A DNA stretch of 64,000 nt from Microbacterium sp. p3-SID336 (lineage in GTDB: Bacteria > Actinomycetota > Actinomycetes > Actinomycetales > Microbacteriaceae): NCBI RefSeq assembly GCF_025143365.1, contig NZ_JALXPE010000012.1, positions 1 through 64,000 of the forward strand, in the 5' to 3' direction. Below the pieces are notes generated by a model. That model made no database searches and was not told the DNA's origin. It saw only the letters and a list, made by a program, of their open reading frames with translations. The first letter of the stretch is position 1; each line of letters opens with the position of its first letter. Positions 42,861-51,469 of the stretch are shown here, one piece after another. A program made the translations under genes and the position numbers.

Positions 42861-43591
42861 GCGGCGCGATGCTCCTGCAGGCGTGTGTCAACGGCGCCCG
42901 CGACGTGGCCTCTCATCCGTGGCTCAGCGCCGATGAGACGGTCGTGGCGCAGGATGCGGCGGCGGCTGTCGAGGCGGGTGCGGCGGAGGTGCACGTGCAC
43001 CCGAAGGATGCGGCCGGGCGGGATTCGCTCGACCCCCGGGACGTGCAGCGGTGGCTCGGTGCGGTTCGCGCGGCGTGCCCCGACGTGGCGGTCGGCGTCA
43101 CGACGGGGGCGTGGGCGGAGCCGGACGTGGCGCGGCGGCTCGCGGCGATCGAGGCGTGGACGGAGCTGCCCGATTACGCCTCGGTGAACTGGCACGAGTC
43201 CGGAGCTGACGAGGTGGCAGCGCTGCTGCGGCGCCGCGGGATCGGCGTGGAGGCGGGCATCTGGGATGCGTCCGGGCTCGAGGCCTGGCGCGTCTCGCCC
43301 GTGCGTGGCGACTGCCTGCGTGTGCTCGTGGAGCTTCCGGATGAAGCCGCCGAGGTGGTGCGCGCCCATGCCGAGGGGCTGATCGCGCACGTCGCTCGCG
43401 AGGAGCCGGAGGCATCGGTGCTGCTGCACGGCGAGGAACTGTCGGCCTGGCCGGCCCTCGACCTCGCGGTGGAGCTGGGCCTCGACACCCGGATCGGCCT
43501 GGAGGACACGCTGCTTCTCCCCGACGGCTCCGACGCCCCGAGCAACGCCGCCCTCGTTCGGGCGGCCCTGGCCCGCGGCGCGGGGGCGTGA
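42857..43591 (+). CDS. BKACE family protein (3-keto-5-aminohexanoate cleavage enzyme-like)
   Basis: A 244-aa (beta/alpha)8 enzyme. LLQACVNGARD, AAEVHVHPKDAAGRDSLDP (metal-binding His-x-His), VGVTTGAWAEPD and GLEDTLLLPDG match the beta-keto acid cleavage (KCE/BKACE) family, which splits a beta-keto acid with acetyl-CoA. Shorter than the usual 270-310 aa. The start GTG 42857 overlaps the previous stop; ATG 42869 is an alternative. Substrate not predictable. Confidence 0.83.
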   Translation: MSGAMLLQACVNGARDVASHPWLSADETVVAQDAAAAVEAGAAEVHVHPKDAAGRDSLDPRDVQRWLGAVRAACPDVAVGVTTGAWAEPDVARRLAAIEAWTELPDYASVNWHESGADEVAALLRRRGIGVEAGIWDASGLEAWRVSPVRGDCLRVLVELPDEAAEVVRAHAEGLIAHVAREEPEASVLLHGEELSAWPALDLAVELGLDTRIGLEDTLLLPDGSDAPSNAALVRAALARGAGA

Positions 43592-43604
43592 CCGCAGGGA
43601 CGGC

Positions 43605-43979
43605 TCAGGCTTCCCAGCCGGCCCAGTCCGGGCGGTCGACGATGCAGAAGCGGTTGCCCTCCGGGTCTTCCATGATGATGTAGTCGGCGTCGTCGGGGCG
43701 GCGGTCCCAGTGCACCTCGCGGGCGCCGAGCGTAGTGAGGCGCTGCACCTCCGCCCCCTGGTCCTCGGCGTAGATGTCGAGGTGGATGCGCGGCGGCAGC
43801 ACACGCTCGGAGTGCTGGGCGTCGAGGGCGATGCACGGGGTCTCGGCGTCGCGCGGTGCGAGGATGATCCAGTCGTCCTGGACGGGGTCCCGTTCCACGT
43901 AGTCGAGGGCGGCCTTCCAGAACTCCGCCTGCGCGGCGAGGTCGTTCACACGGATCACGATCGACACGAGCTTCAACAT
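43605..43979 (-). CDS. VOC family (glyoxalase-like) protein
   Basis: A 124-aa VOC protein: SIVIRVNDLAAQAEFWKAALDYVERDP, IHLDIYAEDQGAEVQRLTTLGAREVHWD and MEDPEGNRFCIVDRPDW, the actinobacterial glyoxalase-like group. Starts 33 nt after the WYL gene stop on the same strand, so probably co-transcribed with it. Confidence 0.88.
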   Translation of the reverse strand: MLKLVSIVIRVNDLAAQAEFWKAALDYVERDPVQDDWIILAPRDAETPCIALDAQHSERVLPPRIHLDIYAEDQGAEVQRLTTLGAREVHWDRRPDDADYIIMEDPEGNRFCIVDRPDWAGWEA

Positions 43980-44012
43980 GCGGCCGAGTGTAGGGGCGGG
44001 CTCCGACAGGGA

Positions 44013-44753
44013 TCAGGGGCTTGCGCTCTCCTGCTCGTGGGCTCTCGCCGCCGCGTCCGTTCGCCCGAAGTCGCTCGCGAGCCAGGCTTCGACCGACGTC
44101 GCCGGGAAGTCGCGCGGCGTGTACGTGCCGGCGAGCGTCCGCGCTTCGCGCATCCGGTCGAGGCGGAACAGCCGCCAGTCGTTGCGGTCGACGTCGAACC
44201 CGACGAGGTACCAGTGTCCCTTCCGCAGCACGTGGCGATAGGGATCGATGGTCCGCGTGGTCCGGCGGCCGTGCTGGTCGGTGTACTCGAACGCGACGCG
44301 CCCGCCTTGGGCGACCGCGTCGGCGAGGGTGCCGACGAGGGCCCAGACCGCTGGGGTCGACGGCGGCTGCAGGATCTGCGTCGACAGGGCGGTGGCGGCG
44401 GCGCGGCGGCGCAGCGCCGGCGGCAGTGTCTGCTCCAGCTTGGTGCGGGCGACCGCCGCGGCAGGGTCGTCCGGGTTCCACGCCTCGAGCACGAGCAGGC
44501 TCGTGATGATCGTGGTGACCTCGTCCGCTTCGAGCAGCAGCGGCGGGATCCGGGTGCCGGGGCGAAGCCGGTATCCGGCGCCGGGCCCGGGTCGGGAGTG
44601 GACGTCGTAGCCGAGGTCGCGGAGGCGCTGGGCGTCCCGGCGCACGGTCCGGGGGCTCACCTCCATCCGGGCGGCGAGGTCGGGCACGCTCCACTCGCCG
44701 CCCGTCTGGAGCAGCGCGAGCAGTTGCAGCGTCCGGTTCGTCGGTGTCTCCAT
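44013..44753 (-). CDS. HTH/WYL-domain transcriptional regulator
   Basis: A 246-aa YafY-like regulator: LLALLQTGGEWSVPDLAARMEVSPRTVRRDAQRLRDLGYDV winged helix, then a WYL domain (RVAFEYTDQHGRRTTRTIDPYRHVLRKGHWYLVGFDVDRNDWRLFRLDRM). Paralogue of the protein at 28689 but lacking its last about 70 residues. Divergent from the NmrA-like gene, its likely target. Confidence 0.9.
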   Translation of the reverse strand: METPTNRTLQLLALLQTGGEWSVPDLAARMEVSPRTVRRDAQRLRDLGYDVHSRPGPGAGYRLRPGTRIPPLLLEADEVTTIITSLLVLEAWNPDDPAAAVARTKLEQTLPPALRRRAAATALSTQILQPPSTPAVWALVGTLADAVAQGGRVAFEYTDQHGRRTTRTIDPYRHVLRKGHWYLVGFDVDRNDWRLFRLDRMREARTLAGTYTPRDFPATSVEAWLASDFGRTDAAARAHEQESASP

Positions 44754-44774
44754 CACGCCATGATCCCGCATGCT

Positions 44775-44793
44775 GCGGCCAGGATCAGGCCGC
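44775..44793. promoter_or_regulatory. Inverted repeat GCGGCC-N7-GGCCGC in divergent promoter
   Basis: Flanked by ATG/CAT so the arms extend imperfectly; lies midway between the WYL and NmrA-like starts and may be the regulator's site. Confidence 0.4.
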
Positions 44794-44839
44794 ATCTCGA
44801 CCTACCGTGGCAGGCACACATCGATGAGGAGGGACTCTG

Positions 44840-45709
44840 ATGCGCATCGCAGTCACGACCCCGAACGGCAACGTCGGCAGCCACCTGACCCGGATGCTGG
44901 TGCGCGCCGGCGTCCGCCCGCTGCTGCTGACCCGCGATCCCGCCCGCATCGCGGACGACCTGCGCGCGTTCGTCGACGTCGCGCGTGCCGACTCTCAGAA
45001 TCCGGACGAGGTGATCGCGGCGACGCGCGGCGTGGACACCCTCTTCTGGGTCGACCCCTCGGTGATGTCCGAGGATCCGCTCGCCGACTACGCCCGCGCG
45101 ACCGACGCGGTGGTCGCGGCCGTGCGGGCGAACGGCGTCCGCCGGGTGGTGTTCCAGAGCAGCGTCGGTGCCGAGAAGCGCCACGGGGCAGGCGAGATCG
45201 ACGGGCTCGCGGCGACGGAGGTCGCGCTCGACGCGCTCGGCATCGACGTGACGCACCTGCGCTGCGGCTACTTCTTCAGCAACCTGCTGCTCGACGTGGA
45301 GTCGGTGCGGGCGGGGACGCTGCGCACGGTGCTCCCGCTCGACGCAAGGAGGCCGTGGGTGGCGCCGCGCGACATCGCCGAGGTCGCGGCTCTGGCGCTG
45401 CTGAACCGGCAGTGGAGTGGGCGGCGGGTGCAGGCCGTGCACGGTCCCACGGACCTGAGCTGGAGCGAGGTCGCCGGGATCCTGACGCGCGAGTTCGGCC
45501 ACGAGGTGACGGCCGTGCGCGTGGGGGACGAGGACATGCGCGACGGCCTTCTCTCCGCGGGCATGCCCCCGGCGATGGCTGAGGCCGTGCTCCGCATGTC
45601 CACCGGCCTGCGCGACGACTTCACCCCCGAACAGCGCCGCTCGCCCGCGACCACCACCCCGACGACGCTTGCCGCATGGGTGCGCGAGGAGCTGCGGGGC
45701 GTGGTGTGA
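44840..45709 (+). CDS. NmrA-like NAD(P)-binding protein
   Basis: A 289-aa atypical SDR: MRIAVTTPNGNVGSHLTRMLV (GxxGxxG-type: NGNVGS), RRVVFQSSVGAEKRHG, LRCGYFFSNLL and PWVAPRDIAEVAALAL. These are features of NmrA/QOR2-like proteins, which sense or reduce with NADPH. The active-site YxxxK is absent, so a redox-sensing role is as likely as catalysis. GAGGAGGGA precedes the ATG. Confidence 0.88.
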   Translation: MRIAVTTPNGNVGSHLTRMLVRAGVRPLLLTRDPARIADDLRAFVDVARADSQNPDEVIAATRGVDTLFWVDPSVMSEDPLADYARATDAVVAAVRANGVRRVVFQSSVGAEKRHGAGEIDGLAATEVALDALGIDVTHLRCGYFFSNLLLDVESVRAGTLRTVLPLDARRPWVAPRDIAEVAALALLNRQWSGRRVQAVHGPTDLSWSEVAGILTREFGHEVTAVRVGDEDMRDGLLSAGMPPAMAEAVLRMSTGLRDDFTPEQRRSPATTTPTTLAAWVREELRGVV

Positions 45710-45719
45710 CCGCCCTGGC

Positions 45720-46409
45720 TCAGCGCACGAACCCCTCCTGCACGCGGCCTCCTGCACGGGTGAGCTCCTCGTCCGCGCGCGCCGCGAAAACGGTCAGGTC
45801 GCCGCGGAGCAAGGGGGCCGCGAGACGCTCGGCACGCGCGGGGTCGAGGTCACGGAGGCGCCGCGGCAGGTACTTGCCCGTTCCGATCCAGTGCCGCTCC
45901 GTGAGCAGCACGAGTTCCGCGACCCGGGAGAACAGGGTCCAGGCGATGACGTTCCGCTCCAGCTCATCGGTGGCATCGCGCAGATCGTCGAGCAGGTCGG
46001 TGATCACGTAGCGCCGTAGCGCCAGCTCGTGCTCGTCCGCGGTGGGGCCCTCCGCGAGCTTCGCACTCCACTCTTCGCGGAGGGCGGTGAGGGCTCCGCC
46101 TCCGCGAACCTCTTCACCCTCGATGAGCATATGGACGATGACCGGCCGGTGCTGACTGATCCCGCCGCGCGCCCACTCGGCGTAGCCGTCATGCGTGTAC
46201 GCGAAGACCTCGAACACCTCGCCTTCGAAGCGGTAGGTCGCGGCGCGGCTCGTCCCGCCGTCCGGGAACAGGTCGTCGCCGATGACGAGGAGGTCGATGT
46301 CACTGGAGGCGGTGCGGTCGCCCCGCCCCGTGCTGCCGCCGATCACCGCGATCTCCGCCGCCGGGTATTCGCGCTCGATGAAGCGCTTACACAGGTCGAG
46401 GTAGGTCAT
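45720..46409 (-). CDS. Nucleotidyltransferase-domain protein
   Basis: A 229-aa protein whose N-terminal domain has the polymerase-beta-type motif GGSTGRGDRTASSDIDLLVIGDD (GS-x-DxD); the following helices (ELALRRYVITDLLDDLRDATDELERNVIAWTLFSRVAELVLL) resemble the C-terminal domain of aminoglycoside/antibiotic nucleotidyltransferases and MNT proteins. It could adenylylate a small molecule or a protein. No HEPN partner is adjacent, but the C-terminal part is itself helical. Confidence 0.82.
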   Translation of the reverse strand: MTYLDLCKRFIEREYPAAEIAVIGGSTGRGDRTASSDIDLLVIGDDLFPDGGTSRAATYRFEGEVFEVFAYTHDGYAEWARGGISQHRPVIVHMLIEGEEVRGGGALTALREEWSAKLAEGPTADEHELALRRYVITDLLDDLRDATDELERNVIAWTLFSRVAELVLLTERHWIGTGKYLPRRLRDLDPARAERLAAPLLRGDLTVFAARADEELTRAGGRVQEGFVR

Positions 46410-46507
46410 CCGGGCATCGTAACCAGTACCGCGCTAGTCATCGCGTCGCTCGGAGCGAATCGTCCGCTCCGCTCGCCCGGGGGGTGGCGGTGCATCATCG
46501 ACGTGTG

Positions 46508-46695
46508 TCACCCGAGGATGCCGAGCACCGCCGCGGCTACTCCGTGGTCGCTCATCACGTCGCTCCTCGTCCTTCCGGCGGCGGCCCGGTCTCATGCCGA
46601 GGACCCTCTTCAACGCGGTGATCGCAAACCGGCCGACGCCCCACGACGATCACGATCGACGCCAGGAGTGTGGAGAGTGAGAGGCCGATGGTCAC
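46508..46695 (-). other. Possible tiny ORFs or frameshifted small membrane protein
   Basis: A GTG at 46695 with AAGGAGG 4 nt before opens a 46-codon frame starting VTIGLSLSTLLASIVIVVGRR, a membrane-helix-like segment; GC-biased third positions are lost after residue 21 and continue in another frame (RFAITALKRVLGMRPGRRR), suggesting a frameshift. Its TGA at 46555 overlaps an ATG opening a 15-codon frame MSDHGVAAAVLGILG. The rest of the 573-bp gap 46410-46982 holds no convincing gene. Confidence 0.3.
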
Positions 46696-46934
46696 CCGCC
46701 CTCCTTGTCGCGAGTGGATCCGGAACGAGCCGACGGGACACGTGAGCGTCGCATTCGACTCTGGCGTGCGTCACCGCGGTTGTGCGCGGCTGGTCGCCGT
46801 GGAAGGCAGCGCCCCGGGCCGCACTCTGAAGTGAGAGACGAAAAGTGCGCGAGGAGACCGTCCCCCGAGGCGTGGCCAGTCCCGTGCTTGGGGTCAAGGC
46901 CTCTCGCCGGCTCGTGACACCACCGCACGAGTAA

Positions 46935-46963
46935 CGCCCCCGCCGTTCGGGTCGGCGGGGGCG
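46935..46963 (-). terminator. Hairpin terminator after the SDR gene
   Basis: CGCCCCCGCC / GGCGGGGGCG, 10-bp perfect stem with 9-nt loop, 20 nt after the SDR stop. No U-tract. Confidence 0.7.
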
Positions 46964-46982
46964 TCGGTCTCGCGTGTCGGGG

Positions 46983-47984
46983 TTACTGCACCGACCAGCC
47001 GCCGTCGGAGGCGAGGATGGCGCCGTTGATGTTCACGGCGTCGTCCGACAGCAGGAAGGTGATCGACGCGGCCAGGTGCTCGGCGGTCGCGACGGTCGGG
47101 ATGGCCTGCTGGAACGGGGCGAGGCGGCCCGAGCCGTACTCCGACATGTGCGGCGGCATCGGGATGCCGGTGGCGACACCGCCGGGGGCGACGGAGTTCA
47201 CGCGGATGCCCTTCGGTCCGTACATGAAGGCGGCCGACTTGGTGACGCCGATGATGCCGTGCTTGCTGGCGGTGTAGGCGTTGCCGGAGGCGTTTCCGCG
47301 CAGGCTCGCCTCGCTCGACACGTTGAGCACAGAGCCGCGTCCGGCCTTCTCCATGATCGGCAGCACGGCCCGCATGAGCTTGAACGGGGCGGTGAGGTTG
47401 ATCGCGATCACGCGGTCCCACACGGCGTCCGACGTCTCGCCGGCGGGCGAGAAGTCGTCGTTGATGCCGGCGATGTTCGCGAGGCCGTCGATGCGGTCGC
47501 CTGCGGCGGCGATGACGGCGTCGATGGCCTCCTGCGTCGTGAGGTCGCCCGCGACGGTGACGACGTCGGCACCTTCGAGCTCGGCCTTGAGGGCGTCGAG
47601 CTTCTCCGCGGCGATGTCGCTCGCGATCACGCGGCCGCCTTCGCGGGCGATGCGGGAGGCGGTGGCCTTGCCGATGCCGGAGGCGGCGCCCGTGACGATC
47701 ACGGTCTTTCCGGCGAAGCGACCCGCGGTGACCTTCTCGGTCCAGCCTTCGGACTCGTCCGCCTCAGGGATCTCGCCGTTGTTCGCGGCACGGACGAGGT
47801 CGTCGACGACCGACTGCGGGAGCTGGCCCTGGCTCATGGCGACGAGCTGCTGCAGGGGGAGTCCGAGAACGGGGGTGAGGAGTTCGGGGTCGGCGCCCGT
47901 CTGCTCGAAGAGTCCGCGGATGAGCGGGCCGCCGGTCGGGTCGTTCATCCAGTCGCCGATGGTGGAGTGTGCGGTGAGGGCCAT
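46983..47984 (-). CDS. SDR oxidoreductase with additional N-terminal domain
   Basis: A 333-aa protein. Residues 90-333 are a standard SDR (VIVTGAASGIGKATA, ANIAG, LNVSSEASLRG, YTASK, GAILASDGGW). Residues 1-85 form an extra helical domain (STIGDWMNDPTGGPLIRGLFEQTG...LPQSVVDDLVRAANNGEIPE) similar in style to the C-terminal segment attached to some GH3 glucosidases and oxidoreductases. Divergent from a TetR gene, its probable regulator. Confidence 0.87.
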   Translation of the reverse strand: MALTAHSTIGDWMNDPTGGPLIRGLFEQTGADPELLTPVLGLPLQQLVAMSQGQLPQSVVDDLVRAANNGEIPEADESEGWTEKVTAGRFAGKTVIVTGAASGIGKATASRIAREGGRVIASDIAAEKLDALKAELEGADVVTVAGDLTTQEAIDAVIAAAGDRIDGLANIAGINDDFSPAGETSDAVWDRVIAINLTAPFKLMRAVLPIMEKAGRGSVLNVSSEASLRGNASGNAYTASKHGIIGVTKSAAFMYGPKGIRVNSVAPGGVATGIPMPPHMSEYGSGRLAPFQQAIPTVATAEHLAASITFLLSDDAVNINGAILASDGGWSVQ

Positions 47985-48035
47985 GCTCTTTCTCCTTGCT
48001 CGGGTTTCGCAACGGTGCGTCTACTTATGTTCCAG

Positions 48036-48052
48036 TGTACGCCTCTGTACGC
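48036..48052. promoter_or_regulatory. TGTACGC direct repeat, likely TetR operator
   Basis: TGTACGC at 48036 and 48046, one helical turn apart, in the 75-bp space between the SDR and TetR starts; GTAC cores also make it partly palindromic. Confidence 0.5.
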
Positions 48053-48059
48053 TCGATGG

Positions 48060-48629
48060 GTGCCCCGTCCTCGCAGTGAGAAAGCCCGCCAGTCCGTGCT
48101 GGATGCGATGCGGCGTGCGCTCGCCGCGGACGGCTACGAGGCCGTGACGATCGAGGGCCTGGCCGAAGCCGCCGGGGTGTCGAAGCAGACCATCTACCGG
48201 TGGTGGAAGACGAAGGCCGCGATCCTCGGCGAGGCGCTGCTCGAAGGCTCCCTGCCCGGGTCTGACGTGGCCGTGCCGATGACGGACGACCTCGGCGCGG
48301 ATCTGCGGGCATGGTTCACCGCCGTGTCGGCCGGGCTTGCGCGGCCCGAGGGGGTGGCGCTCGCGCGGGCGCTCATCGAGGTGACCGCGGCGGATCCGGA
48401 GCTGGGGCTGCTGCTGAACGAGCGCCTGGCTGCACCGATCCGCGAATGGGTTGCCGAGCGGGTGGCGCGCGGGTGCGAGGCCGGCGACGTGCGAGCCGAC
48501 GTGGACGCCGCGGCGATCGCGGATCAGTTCATCGCGACCGCCTCTTACTCCGCCCTGATCGGCCAGCCGCTGCCCGCCGAACGCGTGGAGTCCACGGTGG
48601 CGCTGCTGCTCCGGGGGATCGGCGAGTAG
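48060..48629 (+). CDS. TetR family regulator
   Basis: A 189-aa repressor: PRPRSEKARQSVLDAMRRALAADGYEAVTIEGLAEAAGVSKQTIYRWWKTKAAILGEAL. GTG 48060 is preferred because the candidate operator lies just upstream; an in-frame ATG at 48027 would put it inside the gene. Probably controls the divergent SDR gene. Paralogue of the TetR at 24221. Confidence 0.9.
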   Translation: MPRPRSEKARQSVLDAMRRALAADGYEAVTIEGLAEAAGVSKQTIYRWWKTKAAILGEALLEGSLPGSDVAVPMTDDLGADLRAWFTAVSAGLARPEGVALARALIEVTAADPELGLLLNERLAAPIREWVAERVARGCEAGDVRADVDAAAIADQFIATASYSALIGQPLPAERVESTVALLLRGIGE

Positions 48630-48657
48630 GGACTCTGGGCCTCGACGTTGCAGAGTC

Positions 48658-49037
48658 GAAGGAGATCTTACGCCTCGAAGGACGACTTCGGTATTCGGCT
48701 CCTTCCGTTCGAGAGATTTCCTTCACGCCGTGCGACGCCTGGGAGCGTCACCTCCGTGCGGCGCCGAGTGTGCGACGCCTGCGTCAGCACCGCCTGACCA
48801 GGAGCATCGTGTCTCGACGTCGCGCTGTCGAAGGAGATCTCACGCCTCGAAGGACGGCTTCGGCATTCCGCTCCTTCTGTTCGTGAGTTCTCCTTCATGC
48901 GGTGCGACACCCGCGTGCGACGCATCGGCACCGCCCGACCGGGAGCATCGTGTCTCGGCGTCGCACGATCGACGGAGATCTCACGCCACGAAGGACGACT
49001 TCGGCACTCCGCTCCTTCTGTTCGCGAGTTCTCCTTC
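48658..49037. repeat. Array of three palindromic elements A (copies 6-8)
   Basis: Copies at 48658-48724, 48830-48896 and 48971-49037 with GAAGGAGATCTTACGCC / CTCCTTC-type arms and inner CGAAGGACGACTTCG hairpin. Steps of 172 and 141 bp; spacers share CGACGCC/GGGAGCATCGTGTCTCG. The array fills the 465-bp gap between convergent TetR and permease genes; no gene seen there. Confidence 0.8.
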
Positions 49038-49094
49038 ACGCCGTGCGACGCGCGATGCACAACGCCGGAAGTCGAACGCCTGCGGGGCCGCCTG

Positions 49095-50549
49095 TCAGCC
49101 CTTCGCCCCCGCGCGGCGTCGCGGGCTGTCGGGGTTCATGAGGGAGTGGCGGCGGCCGTAGGTGAAATAGATGATGAGGCCGATCACGAGCCACACGGCG
49201 AAGCGCAGCCAGGTCTCCCAGTGCAGCTGCAGGATGAGGAAGAGCGAGAAACCGACGCCGATGATCGGGACCACCGGCATGAACGGCAGCCGGAAGGTGC
49301 GCGGGGCGTCCGGCTTCGTGTAGCGGAACACGATCACGGCGACGCACACCACGACGAACGCAGCGAGGATGCCGATGTTCGTCAGGTCGGCGACCGCGCG
49401 GATGGGGAAGACACCGGCGAAGAAGGCGGAGGCGAGGCCCGCGATCCAGGTCACGCGCTGGGGGACGCCGCGCCGGTCGACCTTGCTGAACCATCCGGGG
49501 AGGAGTCCGTCGCGGCTCATCGAGAACCAGACGCGGGTCGCGCCGAGGAGGAAGGTGAGCATGACGGTGAGGATCGACAGCACCGCGAACACGGAGATGA
49601 TCGCCGCGACGACGGGCAGCCCCACGCTGGAGAAGGCGGAGGCGAAGCCGGCCTTGGGGTCGATGTCGGTGTAGTTCTGCATGCCGGTGAGCACGAGGGT
49701 CGCGGCGACGTACAGCAGCATCGCGATGATGAGCGAGAGGATGATCGCCTTCGGCATGTGCTTGCGGCCGTCCTTGGCCTCCTCGGGGGCGGTGCTCATC
49801 GCGTCGTAGCCGAACACCGCGAAGAACACGGTCGCGGCGCCGGTGAAGACGGGACCGAAGCCGCTCGGCATGAACGGGTCGTAGTTCTCGGTGTTGATGT
49901 AGAAGACGCCGAGGCCGACGATGCCGAGGATCAGGGCGATCTTGATCGCGACAGCCACCAGCTCGAAGCGCCCGAACGTCTTCGTGCCGCGGCTGAGGAG
50001 GAAGGTCACGAGCAGGCAGATGACGATGGCGGGGATGTTGACGACGCCGCCCTCGACGTCGGCGGTCTCGGTAACGGCCGTCGGCAGGTGGATGCCGAAG
50101 CCGGAGAGGAACGCGTCGAGGTAGCCGGAGATGCCGATCGCGACGACGGCCACGATGGCGACGTATTCGAGCAGGAGGTCCCAGCCGATGAACCAGCCGA
50201 CGACTTCGCCGAGGGCTACGTAGCCGTAGCTGTAGGCGGATCCGGCGCGCGGGATCATGCCCGCGAACTCGGCGTAGGAGAGGGCGGCGGCCGCGGAGGC
50301 GAGCCCTGCGATCAGGAACGAGATGAGCACCGCCGGGCCGACGCCGGGGTTCGCAGCGTCTCCGTGGGCGACGAGCCCCGCGAGCGAGAAGATCCCGACT
50401 CCGATGATGCCGCCGACGCCGATGGCCGTGAGCTGCCAGAGCCCGAGCGACTTGTGCAGACCGCTGCTCGCGGCATCCTCCGCCATGTCGCTGACGGGCT
50501 TGCGTCGCCAGACCGAGTGGGACGTAGAGTTCGAGGTTGTGCGGGGCAT
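49095..50549 (-). CDS. APC family amino acid permease
   Basis: A 484-aa transporter of the cationic-amino-acid type (YfnA/CAT-like). After about 40 soluble residues come 12 or more helices: GVGGIIGVGIFSLAGLVA (helix 1 with the broken GIIGVGIF motif), AALSYAEFAGMIPRAGSAYSYGYVALGEVVGWFIGWDL, FFAVFGYDAMSTAPEEAKDGRKHMPKAII and SRDGLLPGWFSKV. ATG 50549 is used (GGAAGG upstream). Single-gene unit. Confidence 0.92.
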   Translation of the reverse strand: MPRTTSNSTSHSVWRRKPVSDMAEDAASSGLHKSLGLWQLTAIGVGGIIGVGIFSLAGLVAHGDAANPGVGPAVLISFLIAGLASAAAALSYAEFAGMIPRAGSAYSYGYVALGEVVGWFIGWDLLLEYVAIVAVVAIGISGYLDAFLSGFGIHLPTAVTETADVEGGVVNIPAIVICLLVTFLLSRGTKTFGRFELVAVAIKIALILGIVGLGVFYINTENYDPFMPSGFGPVFTGAATVFFAVFGYDAMSTAPEEAKDGRKHMPKAIILSLIIAMLLYVAATLVLTGMQNYTDIDPKAGFASAFSSVGLPVVAAIISVFAVLSILTVMLTFLLGATRVWFSMSRDGLLPGWFSKVDRRGVPQRVTWIAGLASAFFAGVFPIRAVADLTNIGILAAFVVVCVAVIVFRYTKPDAPRTFRLPFMPVVPIIGVGFSLFLILQLHWETWLRFAVWLVIGLIIYFTYGRRHSLMNPDSPRRRAGAKG

Positions 50550-50778
50550 CATCGCCTTCCGGTCGGGCTCGCACACGGTGGTGCACGAGGTCCTCTGCCG
50601 CGAGGGGTGGATGCCCTCGCGGTGTCCCGTCAGTCGGGGGCGGCGCCGGGTGGTGCGCCTGTCAGCCGAGGGGACCCGACGCACGTTACCCCGGGCGAGC
50701 GACAGCGGCAATGTTTGTTGCAGTGGTAAACGACGGGGTGCGGAACCGTCTGGAGCGCGGCGAAGCACCGAGCGATCG

Positions 50779-50946
50779 GTGGTCGCGCACGAGCCGCTCC
50801 TCTATGCCGAGCGGTACGCCGTGACCAGCATCATCTTCAAGGACCCGATGAAGCAGGCCTGGCGCTGGACGCCGGAGCGTGGCCTGGAGCAGCTCATGGG
50901 CGCTCTGCCCACAGGTGACGCGACGGGCTCGAGCGCAGGCGACTAG
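50779..50946 (+). CDS. Small hypothetical protein (low support)
   Basis: An in-frame GTG opens 55 codons (VVAHEPLLYAERYAVTSIIFKDPMKQAWRWTPERGLEQLMGALP...) with GC-rich third positions and a protein-like composition. No clear RBS and no recognised family. It may be the remnant of a longer gene. Overlaps the DUF4188 gene tail-to-tail by 4 nt. Confidence 0.35.
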   Translation: MVAHEPLLYAERYAVTSIIFKDPMKQAWRWTPERGLEQLMGALPTGDATGSSAGD

Positions 50947-51452
50947 TTCGCGATCGGCGTCGGCTTCTTCGCGTCCGTGCGGCCATCCGTGAAGCGCGCC
51001 TGGGCGCGGTCGTGGCGGCGGGGTACCTCGACGTGCTTCGTGGCGGCGGCGAGTCCCATGCGCTTGGTGGAGACGTAGACGCTCTCGGCGGTGTCGACGA
51101 GGAAGGTCTCGTGCCACACCCCGACCGCGTCGGGGGCCTCGCGGGCGGCTCGGTTGAAGGCCGTCCAGGCGGGGCGATGCTCCTGGTTCGGGTTCGAGGC
51201 GTAGGCGTACAGCTTGTCGATGGATGACCAGAACTGCACGACGTAGGGGCCGCCCGATCCGAGGAGCAGCTGGTAGCCGAGCAGACCGGAGTTGCGGTCG
51301 GTGCTGAGCTCGCGGAGCATCCGCGGCATCGCGACGAACGCGGGGAGCCACAGGTCGGGCCGCCACCAGCGGTTGATCTGCATCCCGATGTGGAACACGA
51401 CGAGTTCGCCGTCGTGGTGGTGGGTCATGCGACCCGTGACGACCTTGGGCAT
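50943..51452 (-). CDS. DUF4188 domain protein
   Basis: A 169-aa protein matching the DUF4188 family (related to heme-dependent/monooxygenase-like dimeric alpha-beta barrels): VTGRMTHHHDGELVVFHIGMQINRWWRPDLWLPAFVAMPRML, GLLGYQLLLGSGGPYVVQFWSSIDKLYAYA and VGVWHETFLVDTAESVYV. The His and Arg-Trp-Trp cluster may bind a ligand. Divergent from a MerR regulator and very likely controlled by it. Confidence 0.85.
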   Translation of the reverse strand: MPKVVTGRMTHHHDGELVVFHIGMQINRWWRPDLWLPAFVAMPRMLRELSTDRNSGLLGYQLLLGSGGPYVVQFWSSIDKLYAYASNPNQEHRPAWTAFNRAAREAPDAVGVWHETFLVDTAESVYVSTKRMGLAAATKHVEVPRRHDRAQARFTDGRTDAKKPTPIAN

Positions 51453-51469
51453 GCGGCCCCCTTCGATTG

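Noticed and set aside
46610..46928. Small genes on either strand of 46610-46928
   Set aside because: Frames lack RBS and GC3 bias; Arg-rich composition.
48658..49037. Rho-independent terminators
   Set aside because: Stems are long and interrupted, several occur in a row and no T-run follows; one may terminate transcripts but the family as a whole does not look like standard terminators.
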